This document shows, in pieces, positions 22,473 to 34,860 of a DNA stretch of 64,000 bases. Position 1 is the stretch's first letter, and the number at the start of each line of letters is the position of its first letter. Source of the stretch: Apodemus sylvaticus (Eukaryota > Chordata > Mammalia > Rodentia > Muridae). Below the pieces are notes generated by a model. That model searched no databases and was not told the origin of the DNA. It worked only from the letters and a program-made list of their open reading frames with translations. Where the stretch lies: assembly GCF_947179515.1 (NCBI RefSeq), contig NC_067492.1:16146916-16210915 (forward strand), given 5' to 3'. The position numbers and the translations under genes were made by a program.

Positions 22473-23527
22473 TCATAGATGGTTTTATGTTGAAATCATC
22501 TTGATGTCAATGACAGATTTTTAAAACTATAAACTATGGCAGTTAATCTCGATCAGTAACAGCATGAGGGTCCACTAAGACGTCATGTGTCTGGCCCATT
22601 CTGATCTTCATGTTCCCAACACTGTTCTGGATAGAAAATGGGAGTCTTTTGGATGCACCTTGGTATTTGGTTAACAGGTGGATGGTGTGTACTAGTCTGA
22701 GTATTGAACCAATGTTTCAACAGCTAAGATGTCAAAAATATCAGGGTTTCAAGCTTAATCCAGACACCTTAAAGTACAATGCATTTGCTCCTCTGTGGCC
22801 ACAGAAAGCAAACCAGCTCCCCTTTATATATTACACGGGGAGTTTTAAGTCCCCAAGTTTCTGTTAAGTAATATGTGTGACACCCGGTGTGCTGAGCCAC
22901 AGTCCCTAGGCAGATGCTAGCCCCACCAGCTCTTCCTCTCTACCTCTCTCTGTTCCTTCTCCACCCCTTCCCCTTCCTTCTTCCTTCCCATCCTTCTTTG
23001 CATTCTTTCTTCCATACCTACACTGCTCATTTTCTTCCCGTGGAGATGCAGGGATAGTGTAAACATCCGCCACTGTAGTTTCTTGAACAAAACCGTTTTG
23101 GGGGTGGTATTGTAGAATCAACTCATTAAGCTTAGAACCCATTCTTTTGTGCTAAATAGTGTGACACTGGGAGATGTTTCTCATCTCTGAAGAGTTCATT
23201 TTTAATAAGTGCGCTTTAATCAGTTTGGCGTACTGACTGAAAGATGGTTTGCTCTGGAAGCCCTGAGTAAATGTTACTGCGATGATCAGGAATCTTCAGG
23301 CCATTTTCAGAATTAAGTTTCATTCTGTGACATGCTAATTACGAATTAAGGGATAGATGAGCATTTCCCCCCCTGAGAAACAGCGTGCCTCCCAATATCC
23401 CATTCCTGATCTCAGAGAGTGAGCAGAAATATACTAAAACTGTATCACTGATGATAAATGCCAACCCACCCGCTGTCCCATGAGGTTCTCAAGTTAGGCC
23501 TGGATCGGGTACACTAACAATCTTGGT
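22473..23527. other. Unique sequence
   Basis: Contains a short polypyrimidine stretch (22,930-22,995). No gene seen. Confidence 0.45.
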
Positions 23528-23803
23528 CATATTTGCCATTTATTTTTTTAATTTCATTTTTTTCTTGATATATTTTTTATTTTCATTGCAAATGATTTCC
23601 CCTTTTCTGGGTCCCCACTCCCCGCAAGTCCCATAAGCCCTATTCCGTCCCCCTATTCTTCCATCCACCCCTTCCCACTTCCCTGTTCTGGAATTCCCCT
23701 ATACTCTTGCACTGAGTTTTTCCAGAACCAGGGGCCACTCCTCCATTCTTTTTGGACATCATTTAATTTGTGGATTATGTCCTGGGTATTCAAAGTTTCT
23801 AGG

Positions 23804-26800
23804 CTAATATCCACTTATCAGTGAGTGCATACCATGATTGATCTTTAGAGGCTGGGTTACCTCACTTAGTGTGATGTTCTCCAGCTCCATCCATTTGTCT
23901 AAGAACTTCATGAATTCATTGTTTCTAATGGCTGAATAGTACTCCATTGTGTAAATATACCACATTTTTTGTATCCATTCCTCCGTTGAAGGACACCTAG
24001 GTTCTTTCCAGCTTCTGGCTACTACAAATAGGGCTGCTATGAACATAGTGGAGCATGTGTCCTTATTGCATGCTGAAGAATCTTCTGGATATATGCCCAG
24101 GAGTGGTATAACAGGGTCCTCAGGAAGTGACATGCCCAGTTTTCTGAGGAACCACCAGACTGATTTCCAAAGTGGTTGCACCATCTTGCAATCCCACCAG
24201 CAGTGGAGGAGTGTTCCTCTTTCTCCACATCCTCGCCAACACCTGCTGTCTCCTGAGTTTTTGACCTTAGCCATTCTCACTGGTGTGAGGTGAAATCTCA
24301 GGGTTTTGATTTGAATTTCCCTAATGATCAATGATGTTGAACATTTCTTAAGGTGTTTCTCAGCTCTCCGAAGTTCTTCATGTGAAAATTCTTTGTTTAG
24401 CTCCGTACCCCACTTCTTAATGGGGTTATTTGGTTCTCTGGGTTCTACTTTCTTGAGTTCTTTGTATATATTAGATATTAGCCCTCTGTCGGATTTAGTG
24501 TTGGTGAAGATCCTTTCCCAGTCTGTTGGTTGATGTTTTGTCCTTTTGACGGTGTCCTTGGCCTATAGAAACTTTGTAGTTTTATGAGGTCCCATTTGTC
24601 AATTCTTGATCTTAGAGCATAAGCTATTGGTGTTCTATTCAGGAACTTTTCCCCTGTGCCCATGTCCTCCAGGGTCTTCCCCAGTTTCTTTTCGATTAGT
24701 TTCAGTGTGTCAGGTTTTATGTGGAGGTCCTATGTGGAGTTGAGCTTGGTACAAGGAGATAAGAGTGGATCGATGCGCATTCTTCTGCGTGCTGACCTCC
24801 AATTGAACCAGCACCATTTGTTGAAAAGACTATCTTTTTTCCACTGGATGCTTTCAGCTCCTTTGTCAAAGTTCAAGTGACCATAGGTGTGTTGGTTCAT
24901 TTCTGAGTCTTCAATCCTATTCCATTGATCGCTTGCCTGATATTGTACCAATACCATGCAGTTTTTTTTTTTTATCACTATTGCTCTGTAGTACAGTTTA
25001 AAGTCTGGGATACTGAATCCCCCTGAAGTTCTTTTACTGTTAAGAATAGTTTTAGCTATCCTGGGCTTTTTGTTATTCCAGATGAATTTGAGAATTGCTC
25101 TTCCTAGCTCTATGAAGAACTGGGTTGGGATTTTTATGGGGATAGCATTGAATCTGTACATTGCCTTTGGCAAGATGGCCATTTTAACTATATTAATCCT
25201 GCCAATCCACGAGCATGGAAGGTTTTTCCATTTTCTGAGATCTTCTTCGATTTCCTTCTTCAGAGATCTGAAGTTCTTGTCATATAGGTCTTTCATTTGT
25301 TTGGTTAGAGTCACCCCAAGATACTTTATGCTGTTTGTAGCTATTTTGAAGGGGGTCATTTCCCTAATTTCTTTCTCAGTCTGCTTATCCTTTGTATATA
25401 TAAAGGCTACTGATTTGCTTGCATTGATTTTGTAGCCAGCCACTTTGCTGAAGTTGTTTATCAGCTGTAGGAGTTCTCTAGTAGAGTTTTTAGGGTCACT
25501 TAAGTATACAATCATATCATCTGCAAATAGTGATAGTTTGACTTCTTCCTTTCCAATTTGTATCCCTTTGACTTCCTTATGTTGTCTAATTGCTCTAGCT
25601 AGGACTTCAAGAACTATATTGAAAAGATATGGAGAGAGGGGGCAGCCTTGTCTAGTCCCTGATTTTAGTGGGATTGCTTCAAGTTTCTCTCCATTTAGGT
25701 TGATGTTGGCTACCGGTTTGCTGTATATTGCTTTTACTATGTTTAGATATGGGCCTTGAATTCCTGTCCTTTCCAAGACTTTTAGCATGAAAGGATGCTG
25801 AATTTTGTCAAATGCTTTTTCAGCATCTAATGAAATGATCATGTGTTTTTTTTTCTTTGAGTTTGTTTATGTAGTGGATAGTATTTATGGATTTCCTTAT
25901 ATTGAACCATCCCTGCATCCCTGGGATGAAGCCTACTTGATTATGGTGGATGATCGTTTTGATGTGTTCTTGGATTCGGTGGGCAAGAATTTTATTTAGT
26001 ATTTTTGCATCGATATTCATAAGGGAAATTGAACTGAAATTCTCTTTCTTAGTTGGATCTTTATGTGGTTTTGGTATCAGTGTAATAGTGGCTTTGAAGA
26101 AGGAGTTGGGTAGTGTTCCTTCTGTTTCTATTTGGTCGAAAAGTTTGAAGAGTATTGGTGTTAGGTCTTCTTTGAAGGTCTGATAGAATTCTGCACTGAA
26201 ACCATCTGGTCCTGTGCTTTTTTTGGTTGGAAGCCTATCTATGACCCCTTCTATTTATTTAGGGGTTATGGGTCTGTTTAGATGGTCTATTTGATCCTGG
26301 TTTAATTTTGGTAATTGGTATCTGTCTAAGAAAATGTCCATTTCCTCCAGATTCTCCAGTTGTGTTGAGTACAGGTTTTTGTAGTAGGATCTGATGATTT
26401 TTTGAATTTCCTCAGTTTCTGTTGTAATATCTCCATTTTCATTTCTAATTTTGTTAATTTGGATACTTTCTCTGTGCCCTTTGGTTAGTCTGGCTAAGGG
26501 TTTATCTATCTTGTTGATTTTTTCAAAGAACCAGCTTTTGGTCTTGTTGATTCTTTGTATGGTTCTCTTGGTTTCTACTTGATTGATTTCAGCCCTGAGT
26601 TTTATGATTTCCTGTCTTCTTCTCCTCCTGGTTGAATTAGCTTCTTCTTGTTCCAGGGCTTTCTTTCAGTTGTTCTGTTAATCTTCTAGTGTAAGCTCTC
26701 TCAAATTTCTTTTTGGAGGCACTCAAAGCTATGAGTTTTCCTCTTAGCACTGCTTTCATTGTGTCCCATAGATTTGTGTATGTTGTGCCTTCATTTTCAT

Positions 26801-27629
26801 TAAATTCTAAAAAATCTTTGATTTCTTTCTTTATTTCTTCCTTGACCAAGGTATCATTGAGTAGAGTATTATTCAGTTTCGATGTGTATGTGGGCTTTCT
26901 GTTGTTTTTACTGTTACTAAAGACCACTTTTACTCCATAGTGATCTGATAGGAGGCATGGGATTATTTCAATCTTCTTATATTTGTTGAGGTCTGTCTTG
27001 TGACCAACTATATGATCTATTTTGGAGAAGGTACCATGAGGTGCTGAGAAAAAGGTATATTCTTTTGCTTTTGGATAAAAAGTTCTCTATATATCTGTTA
27101 ACTCCAATTGGTTCAAAGCTTCAATTAGTTTCATTGTCTCCCTGTTTAGTTTCTATTTTCCTGATCGGTCCATTGGTGAGAGTGGAGTGTTGAAGTCATC
27201 CACAATTATTCTGTTAGGTGCAATGTGTCCTTTGAGCTTTAGTAAAGTTTCTTTTCTGAATGAGGGCACTCTTGTATTTGGGGCATAGATGTTCAGGATT
27301 GAGAGTTCTTCTTGTTGGATTTTTCCTTTGACCAGCAAGTAGTGACCTTCCATGTCTCTTTTGATGACATTAGGTTGAAAGTCAATTTTATCTGAAATTA
27401 GAATGGCAACTCCAGCTTGTTCCCTGGGACCACTTGCTTGTAGAATTGTCTTCCAGCCTTTTACTCTAAGGTAGTTTTTGTCTTTGACATTGAGGTGTGT
27501 TTCCTGTATGCAGCAAAATGTAGGGTCCTGTTTATGTAACCAGTCTGTTAGTCTATGTCTTTTTATTGGGGAATTGAGCCCATTGATGTTAAGAGATATC
27601 AAGGAGTAGTGGTTATTGCTTCCTATCAT
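23804..27629 (-). pseudogene. L1-B ORF2 (many breaks)
   Basis: The start MIGSNNHYSLISLNINGLN matches L1-A. Endonuclease motifs are present up to a Gln-to-TAG change at 27,153-27,155. Later frames are split at several points, including a 9-T run at 25,846-25,854 (A on the L1 strand). The longest open piece, 25,842-24,730, keeps the reverse transcriptase core (SGTRQGCPLSPYLFN, FADDMIVYLSD). A 12-T run at 24,962-24,973, where L1-C has five, locally shifts the frame; it is restored about ten codons later. The C-terminal Cys/His segment lies at 24,331-23,804. Confidence 0.95.
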
Positions 27630-27686
27630 TTTTGATTATAATTTTATACGTGTATGGTTATCTTCTTTGGGTTTGATGAAAGAAGC

Positions 27687-28886
27687 TTAATATCCTGCTC
27701 TTTCCAGGGTATAGTTTCCCTCATTGTAATGGTGTTTTCTCCCTATTATCCTTTGTAGGGCTGGGTTTGTAGAAAGATATTGTGTAAATTTCGTTTTGTC
27801 ATGGAATATCTTGGTTTCTCCATCTATAGTAATTGAGAGTTTTGCTGGGTATAGTAGTCTCGGCTGGCATTTGTGTTCTCTTAGAGTCTGCATGAGCTCC
27901 GCCCAGGATCTTTCATGGTCTCTGGTGAGAAATCTGGTGTAATTCTGATAGGTCTTCCTTTATATGTTACTTGCCCTTTTTCTCTTACTGCCCTAAGTAT
28001 TCTTTCTTTTTTTAGTACATTTGGGGTTTTGATTATTATGTGACAGGAGGTATTTCTGTTCTGGTCCAATCTGTTTGGAGTTCTGTAGGCTTCTTGTATA
28101 TTCATGGGCATCTCTCTCTTTAGGTTAGGGAAGTTTTCTTCCATAATTTTGTTGAAGATATTTGCTGGCTCTTTAAGTTGTAAATCTTTACTCTCATCAA
28201 TACCTCTAATCCTTAGATTTGGCTTTCTCATTGTGTCCTGGATTTCCTGGATATTTTGGGTTACAAGATTTTTGCATTTTGCATTTTCTTTAACTGTTGA
28301 GTCCATGGTTTCTATGGTATCTTCGGCATCTGAGATTCTTTCTTCTATCTCTTGTATTCTGTTGTTGATATTTGTGTCTATGGTCCCTGATTTCTTCCCA
28401 AGGTTTTCTATCTCCAAAGTTGTCTCCCTTTGTGCTTTCTTAGTTTTCTACTTCTGTTTTTCGATCCTGGAAATTTTTGCTCAGTTCTGTCATTTGCTTG
28501 TTTGTGTTTTCCTCTAATTCTTTAAGCCATTTTTGTGTTTCCTCTTTCATGACTTCTGCCTGTTGATCAAGGTTTTCCTATATTTCTTTAAGTGATTTTT
28601 GCGTTTCCTCCTTATTGGCTTTTGTATTCTCCTGAATTTCTTTCAATGATTTTTGTGTTTCCCTTGTAAGGGCTTCTAATTTTTGATCCATTTTCTCCTG
28701 AATTTCTTTAAGTATGTCCTTCATGTGTTCCTGTACCAGCATCATGACCAGTGATTTTAAATCCAAACCTTGTTTTTCTGGTGTGTTGGGGTATCCAGGA
28801 CTTGCTAATGTTGGAGAATTGGGTTCAGATGCTGCCATAATGCCTTGGTTTCTGTTAGTAACGTTCCTAAGTTTGCCTTTAGCCAT
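27687..28886 (-). pseudogene. L1-B ORF1 (several breaks)
   Basis: Starts MAKGKLRNVTNRNQG at 28,886; the open frame runs 37 codons further upstream into the 5' UTR. Lesions against L1-C: a Gln codon turned to TAG at 28,578-28,580, a 2-nt deletion near 28,444 (TTAGTTTTCTAC on the + strand) and a roughly 7-nt deletion near 27,911. One copy of the 22-residue coiled-coil unit is present. The RRM and C-terminal domain remain readable. Confidence 0.93.
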
Positions 28887-29524
28887 CTGGTTCTCCCAGG
28901 AGTTAGATGGTCTTATTGTCACTGGCTGGTGCTTCAACCTACTGTGGATCTTTAAGGTTATCTCTGCAACACTGGATGACTGGGTTTCTTCTGGCACAGA
29001 TTACTGATATGCTGCCTTCCTCTTTTGTGCCTTTGGAGCTCTTCTCAGTCTTGCCTCAAGCAATGTTATACTTAGGTTGTCAAGGTCAACCAGGTGTTCT
29101 CTGTCTGCTCTATTATGGAGCGAAGATGTTGTGGTAGGGGTCACTCCCTCTGTTGATTCTCACATAGGACACAGGTCCTGCGATGGACTGGCTTGCAGAT
29201 GAACCGCCTATGTGCTCAGTTCCTGAGTGCAGGCAGACCCCTGGCAGTTTGCACCACCAGAAATCTAAAGCTCAGGGTGAGACAGTACGTAGTGATCCTT
29301 TTCTGTCGTGGCAGGCAGCGAGTATGGCTATGGGGCTTCTCTCCTTCCACAGCTCCCTGGGCAGGACACGGGCCTGAGCCCGGCGGGCTGGCAGACAAAA
29401 GCCGCATATGTGCTCAGTTCCTGAGTGTAGGCAGACCCCTGGCAGTTTGTACCACCAGAAATCTAAAGCTCAGGGTGATACAGTACCTAGTGATCCTTTT
29501 CTGTCCCTGCAGACAGCAAATATC
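28887..29524 (-). promoter_or_regulatory. L1-B 5' UTR with 198-bp monomers
   Basis: A non-repeated part (28,887-29,205) is followed by a tandem unit. TGTGCTCAGTTCCTGAGTG begins at 29,211 and again at 29,409, a period of 198 bp. The outer copy is cut at 29,524. Tandem promoter monomers of about 200 bp with a truncated outermost copy are typical of murine L1s. Nothing in it matches the 5' UTR of L1-A or L1-C. Confidence 0.88.
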
Positions 29525-29540
29525 CATATTTGACATTTAT

Positions 29541-29861
29541 ACAGACAGGTTGAACAGTCTTTATTGAAAACTATAACATAATTCATGTATTGCATACTCT
29601 GACAATCTGTATTAAGTGAAAGATTTTTTTTAAGTTCATAGTTTCCATTGTGCAAATCTTCCTGGGGAGAGTTGAACAAATGTCTCTTTGCTGCGGACAG
29701 GGTACCAAGCTAGTTTATGAATAGATGAGTCGACTTGGATTACTTGCAGAGACATGGATGAGAGGATAGCTATGGTAGGATGGATAACTCAGAGGCAGCT
29801 GTATCACCAGAAAGCTCCATCAAGGAAGGCAGCATCCCTGGAATCATGCCCCACTCCCCCA

Positions 29862-29862
<1 letters not shown>
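29541..29862. other. Unique sequence
   Basis: No gene or assignable repeat is seen between the L1-B target duplication and the CA tract. Confidence 0.4.
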
Positions 29863-29865
<3 letters not shown>

Positions 29866-29946
<81 letters not shown>

Positions 29947-29951
29947 TACAC
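29866..29951. repeat. (CA)n microsatellite
   Basis: About 40 CA units with a few TA interruptions. Confidence 0.97.
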
Positions 29952-31390
29952 TTTGTCGACAGCTCGACTGAAGAGTCTGCTTCCTCCAGCAATGTTATTG
30001 CTTATCCTTTCCAGAAGGACCCGTGACTCCTGTGACTTTCTTAGCTCCTCCAGCCGTGTGTGCTTCCTTAGCTTAAGTCACTGGGGCCTCTCTCCTCAAC
30101 TTGGATAACCATACAACAGTTTTCCATTAGCTCTCACTTAGCAGCCCTAATATAGAGCTATCTATCACTTTATATTTAGGACCAAGGCAAATGGTGGTGG
30201 TGGTGGTGGGGTGTCTCCATCTGTGTGCTGTGGTCTCCTGGAGTTGATGAGTGATTGTTATTTAGTTTCATTTTGAGGAAGGTGAAGGGCAGACCCAAAA
30301 TCACATGGCTAACAAGCAATAGCTGGAACGTCACCCTAGGACTGACTTGGTCCCAAGCTAAGCAAGGCTGTGGTCTGAGACCCATGGTCAGCCCCTTCTC
30401 TCCCGCCTCCTGCTTCTTTGAGTAGCAGCCCTTTAGACACATTAAGTCTGTCATACTTTATTTAGAATTTCACTTCATTTCTTTCAACAAATATAAAATA
30501 AAGTTAAATCTTTCCTCCGGGAACTTGACACGAGAGACCTTTAGGAATTAGAGCTTCTTCGAAACTGCTGTCTCATCGATTTATATTTGGGAAGTTGGCC
30601 TTGCCTGTAGCGCATATTTCTTAAATGAGGCGAGAGGAAAGTTTTGGTTCCTGTTTGGTGGAAAACTCCCAGGATACCATAAATCAACTGTAAGGTGACT
30701 TTTCTGGAGGAATTCTCCAAAGAAATTAAGCAGATGGCAACTTTAATTGGTCAAAGCAGCCCTCAGTATTTATTGCTGTAATTTATTCTTCTATGAATCA
30801 TCTTTGCAGGAATGTACAGAGAGCAAGATGCTAAAACAGCCCAGTTTGAAGAACTCTAGAATATTCCATGCAGTTGGCTTCACTCCTTCCTGTGTCCACC
30901 TGACTTAGCAGGCAAGGCACAAGAGATCATCTGACTTTTCATGGCTGTTAGAATTTATTGGCTGTGGAAGCAATGACAGGATTATCATTGTTATTCGAAA
31001 TTCTAGTTAATTCTAGTTTGGCTGTTGTTTGCAGCCAGGTGAAATATAACATTGTAATATATGTTCCTTCAAGTTTTCATGGAAAATGTGAAGGCAACCT
31101 CATTTGTCTTGTTCCTTGGTAAATGAGAGTAGTGAGCCCCCTCACTAAGGCTGTGGCTGCTCCCTGCAGGGTCTGGAGTCAGGTATCAGATTAATCTGCT
31201 TCTCAATGAATCATACATTCATCAGCCAAGCAATTACCACCATCTACCCAGCTGCCATCCTGGTTTTTGATAGATGCTCATGTGTCCTGTCTCTATGTCC
31301 ATGTTACTAAAAACACACTGAGGCATGCAAGGGACAATCTTCAGTAGACTTAAGGCATCTCCTAGTTTTCTGTCTCATTTTGGAAATGGA
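29952..31390. other. Unique sequence, possible conserved noncoding DNA
   Basis: About 1.4 kb with no readable transposon. It is AT-rich with several TAATT/ATTA core motifs around 30,720-31,060 and no coding frame. Freedom from repeats in such a repeat-dense window makes it a candidate noncoding element, but conservation cannot be judged here. Confidence 0.35.
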
Positions 31391-31394
31391 AATG

Positions 31395-31510
31395 CAGGTC
31401 TCTCGATGATGCCCAGGCTGTGTCTCAAATTGCTGAGTTCAAGTGATCTCCGTGACCTTGGCCTTTGAGATACTGGCACTTCAAGCATGCATGAGCCACC
31501 ACTGACCTGC
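31395..31510 (-). mobile_element. B1-like (7SL-derived) monomer
   Basis: The + strand shows GATGCCCAGGCTGTGTCTCAAATTGCTGAGTTCAAGTGATC, TTTGAGATACTGGCACTTCAAGCATGCATGAGCCACCACTGACC. This is the inverted form of an old B1/PB1 monomer. Confidence 0.65.
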
Positions 31511-31873
31511 CCCAATGTCAAACATCTTTCTAAAATGAAAAGAAGTAATGAAACAGCAAATGACGTGAATCTTATATTTAATGTGTCATGCTACCATATT
31601 CTTAAACATCAGAGTTTTGAAAATACAAAATGTCACAGCAGAGTGACATTTTATATAGCATGTCCCTTTGACTTCTTGAAGTAGTGATGGCTAACTAAAT
31701 ATTCTGACTAAAAGTACAGAGGAAGAACAGAAGTATGTGGGTTTTAAAGGAGCCTGGGTCTGAATCCAATATCGTGAATTATTTACCAATTCATATTGTC
31801 AATCATTGACTAATAAATCCATTGCTGCCTATTTCTGTGACAGAAAGTAGTAATAGAATGCTAGAGATCATAC
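31511..31873. other. Unique sequence
   Basis: No gene or assignable repeat is seen between the two B1-like monomers. Confidence 0.4.
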
Positions 31874-31990
31874 CAGGTATGGCCATGCATGTCTGCAATG
31901 AATACAATTGTCACAAGTTTAAGCGCAGCCAGGTATAGAGTGAGCTGCATGCCAGCCTTGGCTACAGGCTAAGACGCTGCCTCAAAGAGA
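31874..31990 (+). mobile_element. B1-like SINE
   Basis: CCAGGTATGGCCATGCATGTCTGCAAT, then GTATAGAGTGAGCTGCATGCCAGCC and TGGCTACAGGCTAAGACGCTGCCTCAAAGAGAAG. It lies in forward orientation to its upstream relative. Confidence 0.6.
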
Positions 31991-32577
31991 AGTCTTCAGA
32001 GTTGTCCATCATCTCTGGCTCTTTAATCTTCTTCTGCCTCCTCTTCCACAGGCTTTCTTGAGCCCTGAGGGGAAGTATAATATCATCCTTCCCATCACAT
32101 TTAGTGCCAAATGCTCCACAGTCTTTCACTCTTAGCACCACGTGCAGTTGTAGGTCCCTGTGTTAGTTCCCATCTACTGCAAGAAGCTTCTCTGATAAGA
32201 GACGAGCAAGGCATTGATCTACAAGAAGAGCACTAAGTCACCAGGAGTCCCTTTGTTATTCTGCTCCTTTAGTGGAATAATAGGATAGGCTTTGCCCTAG
32301 GCTAATGGCCTATCGAGTCTCAGGTTCTTGCCCACTGATTTTCCTAATCAGTTTTCTTCAATGACATTTTACAGGGCATATTAACTACACATCAGGGCAG
32401 GCTGAGGGCCAGGTGTAGTTGGCCAACACAAAACAGACTGCATTGTTATTTTGTTTATGGGGTGTGTGTATGCACCCATACTTTTTGTTTTGATATTTTT
32501 TCTTATTGATTTTCCTTAGTTTGTTTTATTGATTTTTATTTTTCATTTTTTGTTGTCATGTTTTTTTGTTTGTTCTT
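31991..32577. other. Unique sequence
   Basis: No gene or assignable repeat is seen; a T-rich stretch lies at 32,480-32,575. Confidence 0.4.
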
Positions 32578-32700
32578 TCAAATAGAGAGAAAGAAAGTAA
32601 AGTGGATAGGTCAGAAGGTGAGAAGGATTTGGAAGGGTTTTGGTGAGGGGAAAGAGTATGATCAAAATGTAATGTGTGGGACATAAAGTCAACAGGTAAA
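32578..32700 (+). mobile_element. Lx-type L1 3' UTR remnant
   Basis: GTGGATAGGTCAGAAGGTGAGAAGGATTTGG and AAAGAGTATGATCAAAATGTAATGT follow the order of rodent L1 3' ends. It is short and diverged. Confidence 0.45.
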
Positions 32701-33009
32701 GGATTATTTAAATAATAGCAAACCAATGACTGTGGGTGGTGTTTCTTCACCACTTAGTGGTTTTATTTCACAGTTTCTCCTTTTAGAGATAAGACATGTG
32801 TGGATGGTGCCATTATTAAAATTAAAGATTTTGGGGAAAACATATATCCCTCAAGTATCTTCCAGGGTAAGCTGGGAAAGCCATTATTAAAAATAGTATA
32901 GACGCTTCTCAGAGAAGTAAGAATGAAGTTTTAGATTTCTACTGCATGGCAACCAAAAGCAACTTTGGGAGGAAAGCGTCAACTTACACTTCCTTCTGCA
33001 TCACATGTA

Positions 33010-33186
33010 CTGATTATGCAGAGATCCAAATTTGGTTCCAGCCATTTACCCTTAGTGTCTCTCAAATACCTCTAACCCTAGCTCCAAGAGCATTAACTCC
33101 TCCTTTTGGCCTCTGCAGACCACTGAACTCAAACTGACAATCACGCACACATACTTAAAAATAAAAATAAAATAATCTTTAAAAGA
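33010..33186 (+). mobile_element. B3-type SINE
   Basis: TGGTTCCAGCCATTTACCC, CTCTAACCCTAGCTCCAAGAGCA, TTTTGGCCTCTGCAGACCACTGAACTC and the tail CACACATACTTAAAAATAAAAATAAAATAATC. Confidence 0.7.
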
Positions 33187-33189
33187 AAA

Positions 33190-33590
33190 AGTCTTAATCA
33201 TTACCATGGTCAATGAGACATTGTTCACAAGGACGAGAAATGGGAAACAACTAGGAGTCACTTGATGGGTGATAAATAAAATGTGGTATATGCTTACTCA
33301 ACATGCAGAAGAAGGAATCCTGTCTTCTTCGATGACACAGGAACACATTTATGATGTATTGATAAACCAAAAGCAAGGCAAGGAAGAAAAATACCACAGG
33401 GTCATGCCTAGATATAGGACCTAAGGAAAGACAGATCAAATCCATAGAAATAAAGAATAGGATGGTGTTTACTGAGGTTAGGGGAGGAGACAGCAGAGAG
33501 GCACTGGCCATGTGGGCTGCTATAAGAAGAATATGTTCAGTAGAGAAAGAATGCAACATGTATTTCATAGGAGAAATATGTTCAGAGCCT
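33190..33590 (+). mobile_element. Ancient L1 3' fragment
   Basis: CACTTGATGGGTGATAAATAAAATGTGGTATATGC, CACAGGGTCATGCCTAGATATAGGACC, AAATCCATAGAAATAAAGAATAGGATGGTG follow the order of old mammalian L1 ORF2 ends and 3' UTRs. No coding frame remains. Confidence 0.65.
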
Positions 33591-33688
33591 AGAACTTGAG
33601 TATTTTAAACATACACAATCGCTAACACATGCCTGCATACACTCACACACATATACACATTCATGCCCTGTGTGCATTCATGCATACA

Positions 33689-33689
<1 letters not shown>

Positions 33690-33726
<37 letters not shown>
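33690..33726. repeat. (CA)n microsatellite
   Basis: Short CA tract with a preceding interrupted CA/TA region from 33,630. Confidence 0.95.
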
Positions 33727-33727
<1 letters not shown>

Positions 33728-34715
33728 TTGTGCAAGGTGATGAATTAGTTTATGAATTTATCTATGAGGACAGCTGCGAGTTTCCTACAGAAAAATATCC
33801 CATTAAGAATCTCCCATGTATGCCATTTAAATTTGTCAATAAAGTTGAATACATCCGCAACAATACAAATAACGGAGAAACTGCCCTGAACTGCAGATGT
33901 AGACAGAGCAAGGTCCAGACAGGATTTTAGACTGAGTGCTGGACATGAAGGTGACATAAACACGCAGTGAAACTTTGCTGTTTGAACTTTCATATTTCGG
34001 AGTGTGAACTCGACAAACCGTGAGCTGGTAAAGAGCACAGTCATAATTCATGGAATATCTATTAGATATGTAGGACCCGAGAAGGTGATAGATGAGGCAC
34101 CAGGAGGGAGGACGTCATGTTCCTTTCAATTTTATTAAAATATGGTTTAAGTGGGTGTAATTAGATTCCCCCGGGGCACTTGCTGAACTTGCAGCACGGG
34201 GAGGATGTCGGGGTCTCAACCTGGAGTGGGCAGGAATAGTCTCATGTTCCTTAGTGGGCAGTGGCACCTGAGGTTTACCTGGCATAGAGCACTGCTTTGA
34301 GGCTGGAATGGAGAATTAGCACTGCTGTATTTGTGCCCCAAATTAATACAACACCCTTCCTACAAAATGTTTACGAAGGTAGGAGGAAATCTTACTGAAA
34401 TATGAGAAGGAAGAAGAACAGATACAAGAGCACACTTGTGGCTCAAAAGTGCTTATTCTGTCCCCAGTGTGATTAATTCTAAAGCTTTACAGGGAAATGT
34501 TATTTTTAACTGGAGAAGATTAGCAAGCTTGGCGAGTGGAAAATAATGAAGGGAGATGTGGAGTGGGGAGGATATTGTGAGCAAACTAGAAGAACGTGTC
34601 TTAATTTGGCTTGTACAAGGCACAAAAGAATGAAAAGTTCATCTGCAGCCAGAAGTAGAAGTTGGTAAAGGACTTGCTAACTTTGAAGACTCGATTTCTT
34701 CCTCGGTCCACATGT
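33727..34715. other. Unique sequence
   Basis: Open frames of 86 and 99 codons at 33,670-34,044 overlap on opposite strands and include the CA tract. Neither resembles a known protein. Confidence 0.45.
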
Positions 34716-34717
34716 GT

Positions 34718-34860
34718 CGTGATGCAGTCTCAGCCTATAGGAGGCAGAGGCAGGAGGATGAGGAGTTCAGGGAGGGTGTGAGGTGCAGAATTCAAAGCCA
34801 GTCTAGCATCCATGAGACCCTGTTTTAAACTAAAGCCAACAGAGCAAGCCCCCACAAATT
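34718..34860 (+). mobile_element. B1 SINE
   Basis: CAGTCTCAGCCTATAGGAGGCAGAGGCAGGAGGATG, ATTCAAAGCCAGTCTAGCATCC and TGAGACCCTGTTTTAAAC match the B1 right part. Confidence 0.7.

Larger units (their letters stand above)
23544..29524 (-). mobile_element. L1-B, long L1 with monomer-type 5' UTR
   Basis: 3' tail (T-rich on + strand) at 23,544-23,575, 3' UTR, broken ORF2 (27,629 to 23,804), broken ORF1 (28,886 to 27,687) and a 5' UTR to 29,524. The flanks carry CATATTTG[C/A]CATTTAT at 23,528-23,543 and 29,525-29,540, a 16-bp duplication with one mismatch. ORF lesions are far more numerous than in L1-A or L1-C, so it is older. Its 5' UTR is unrelated to theirs. Confidence 0.96.

Noticed and set aside
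33670..34044. 86- and 99-codon frames near the CA tract
   Set aside because: They overlap on opposite strands and lack any recognisable protein family.
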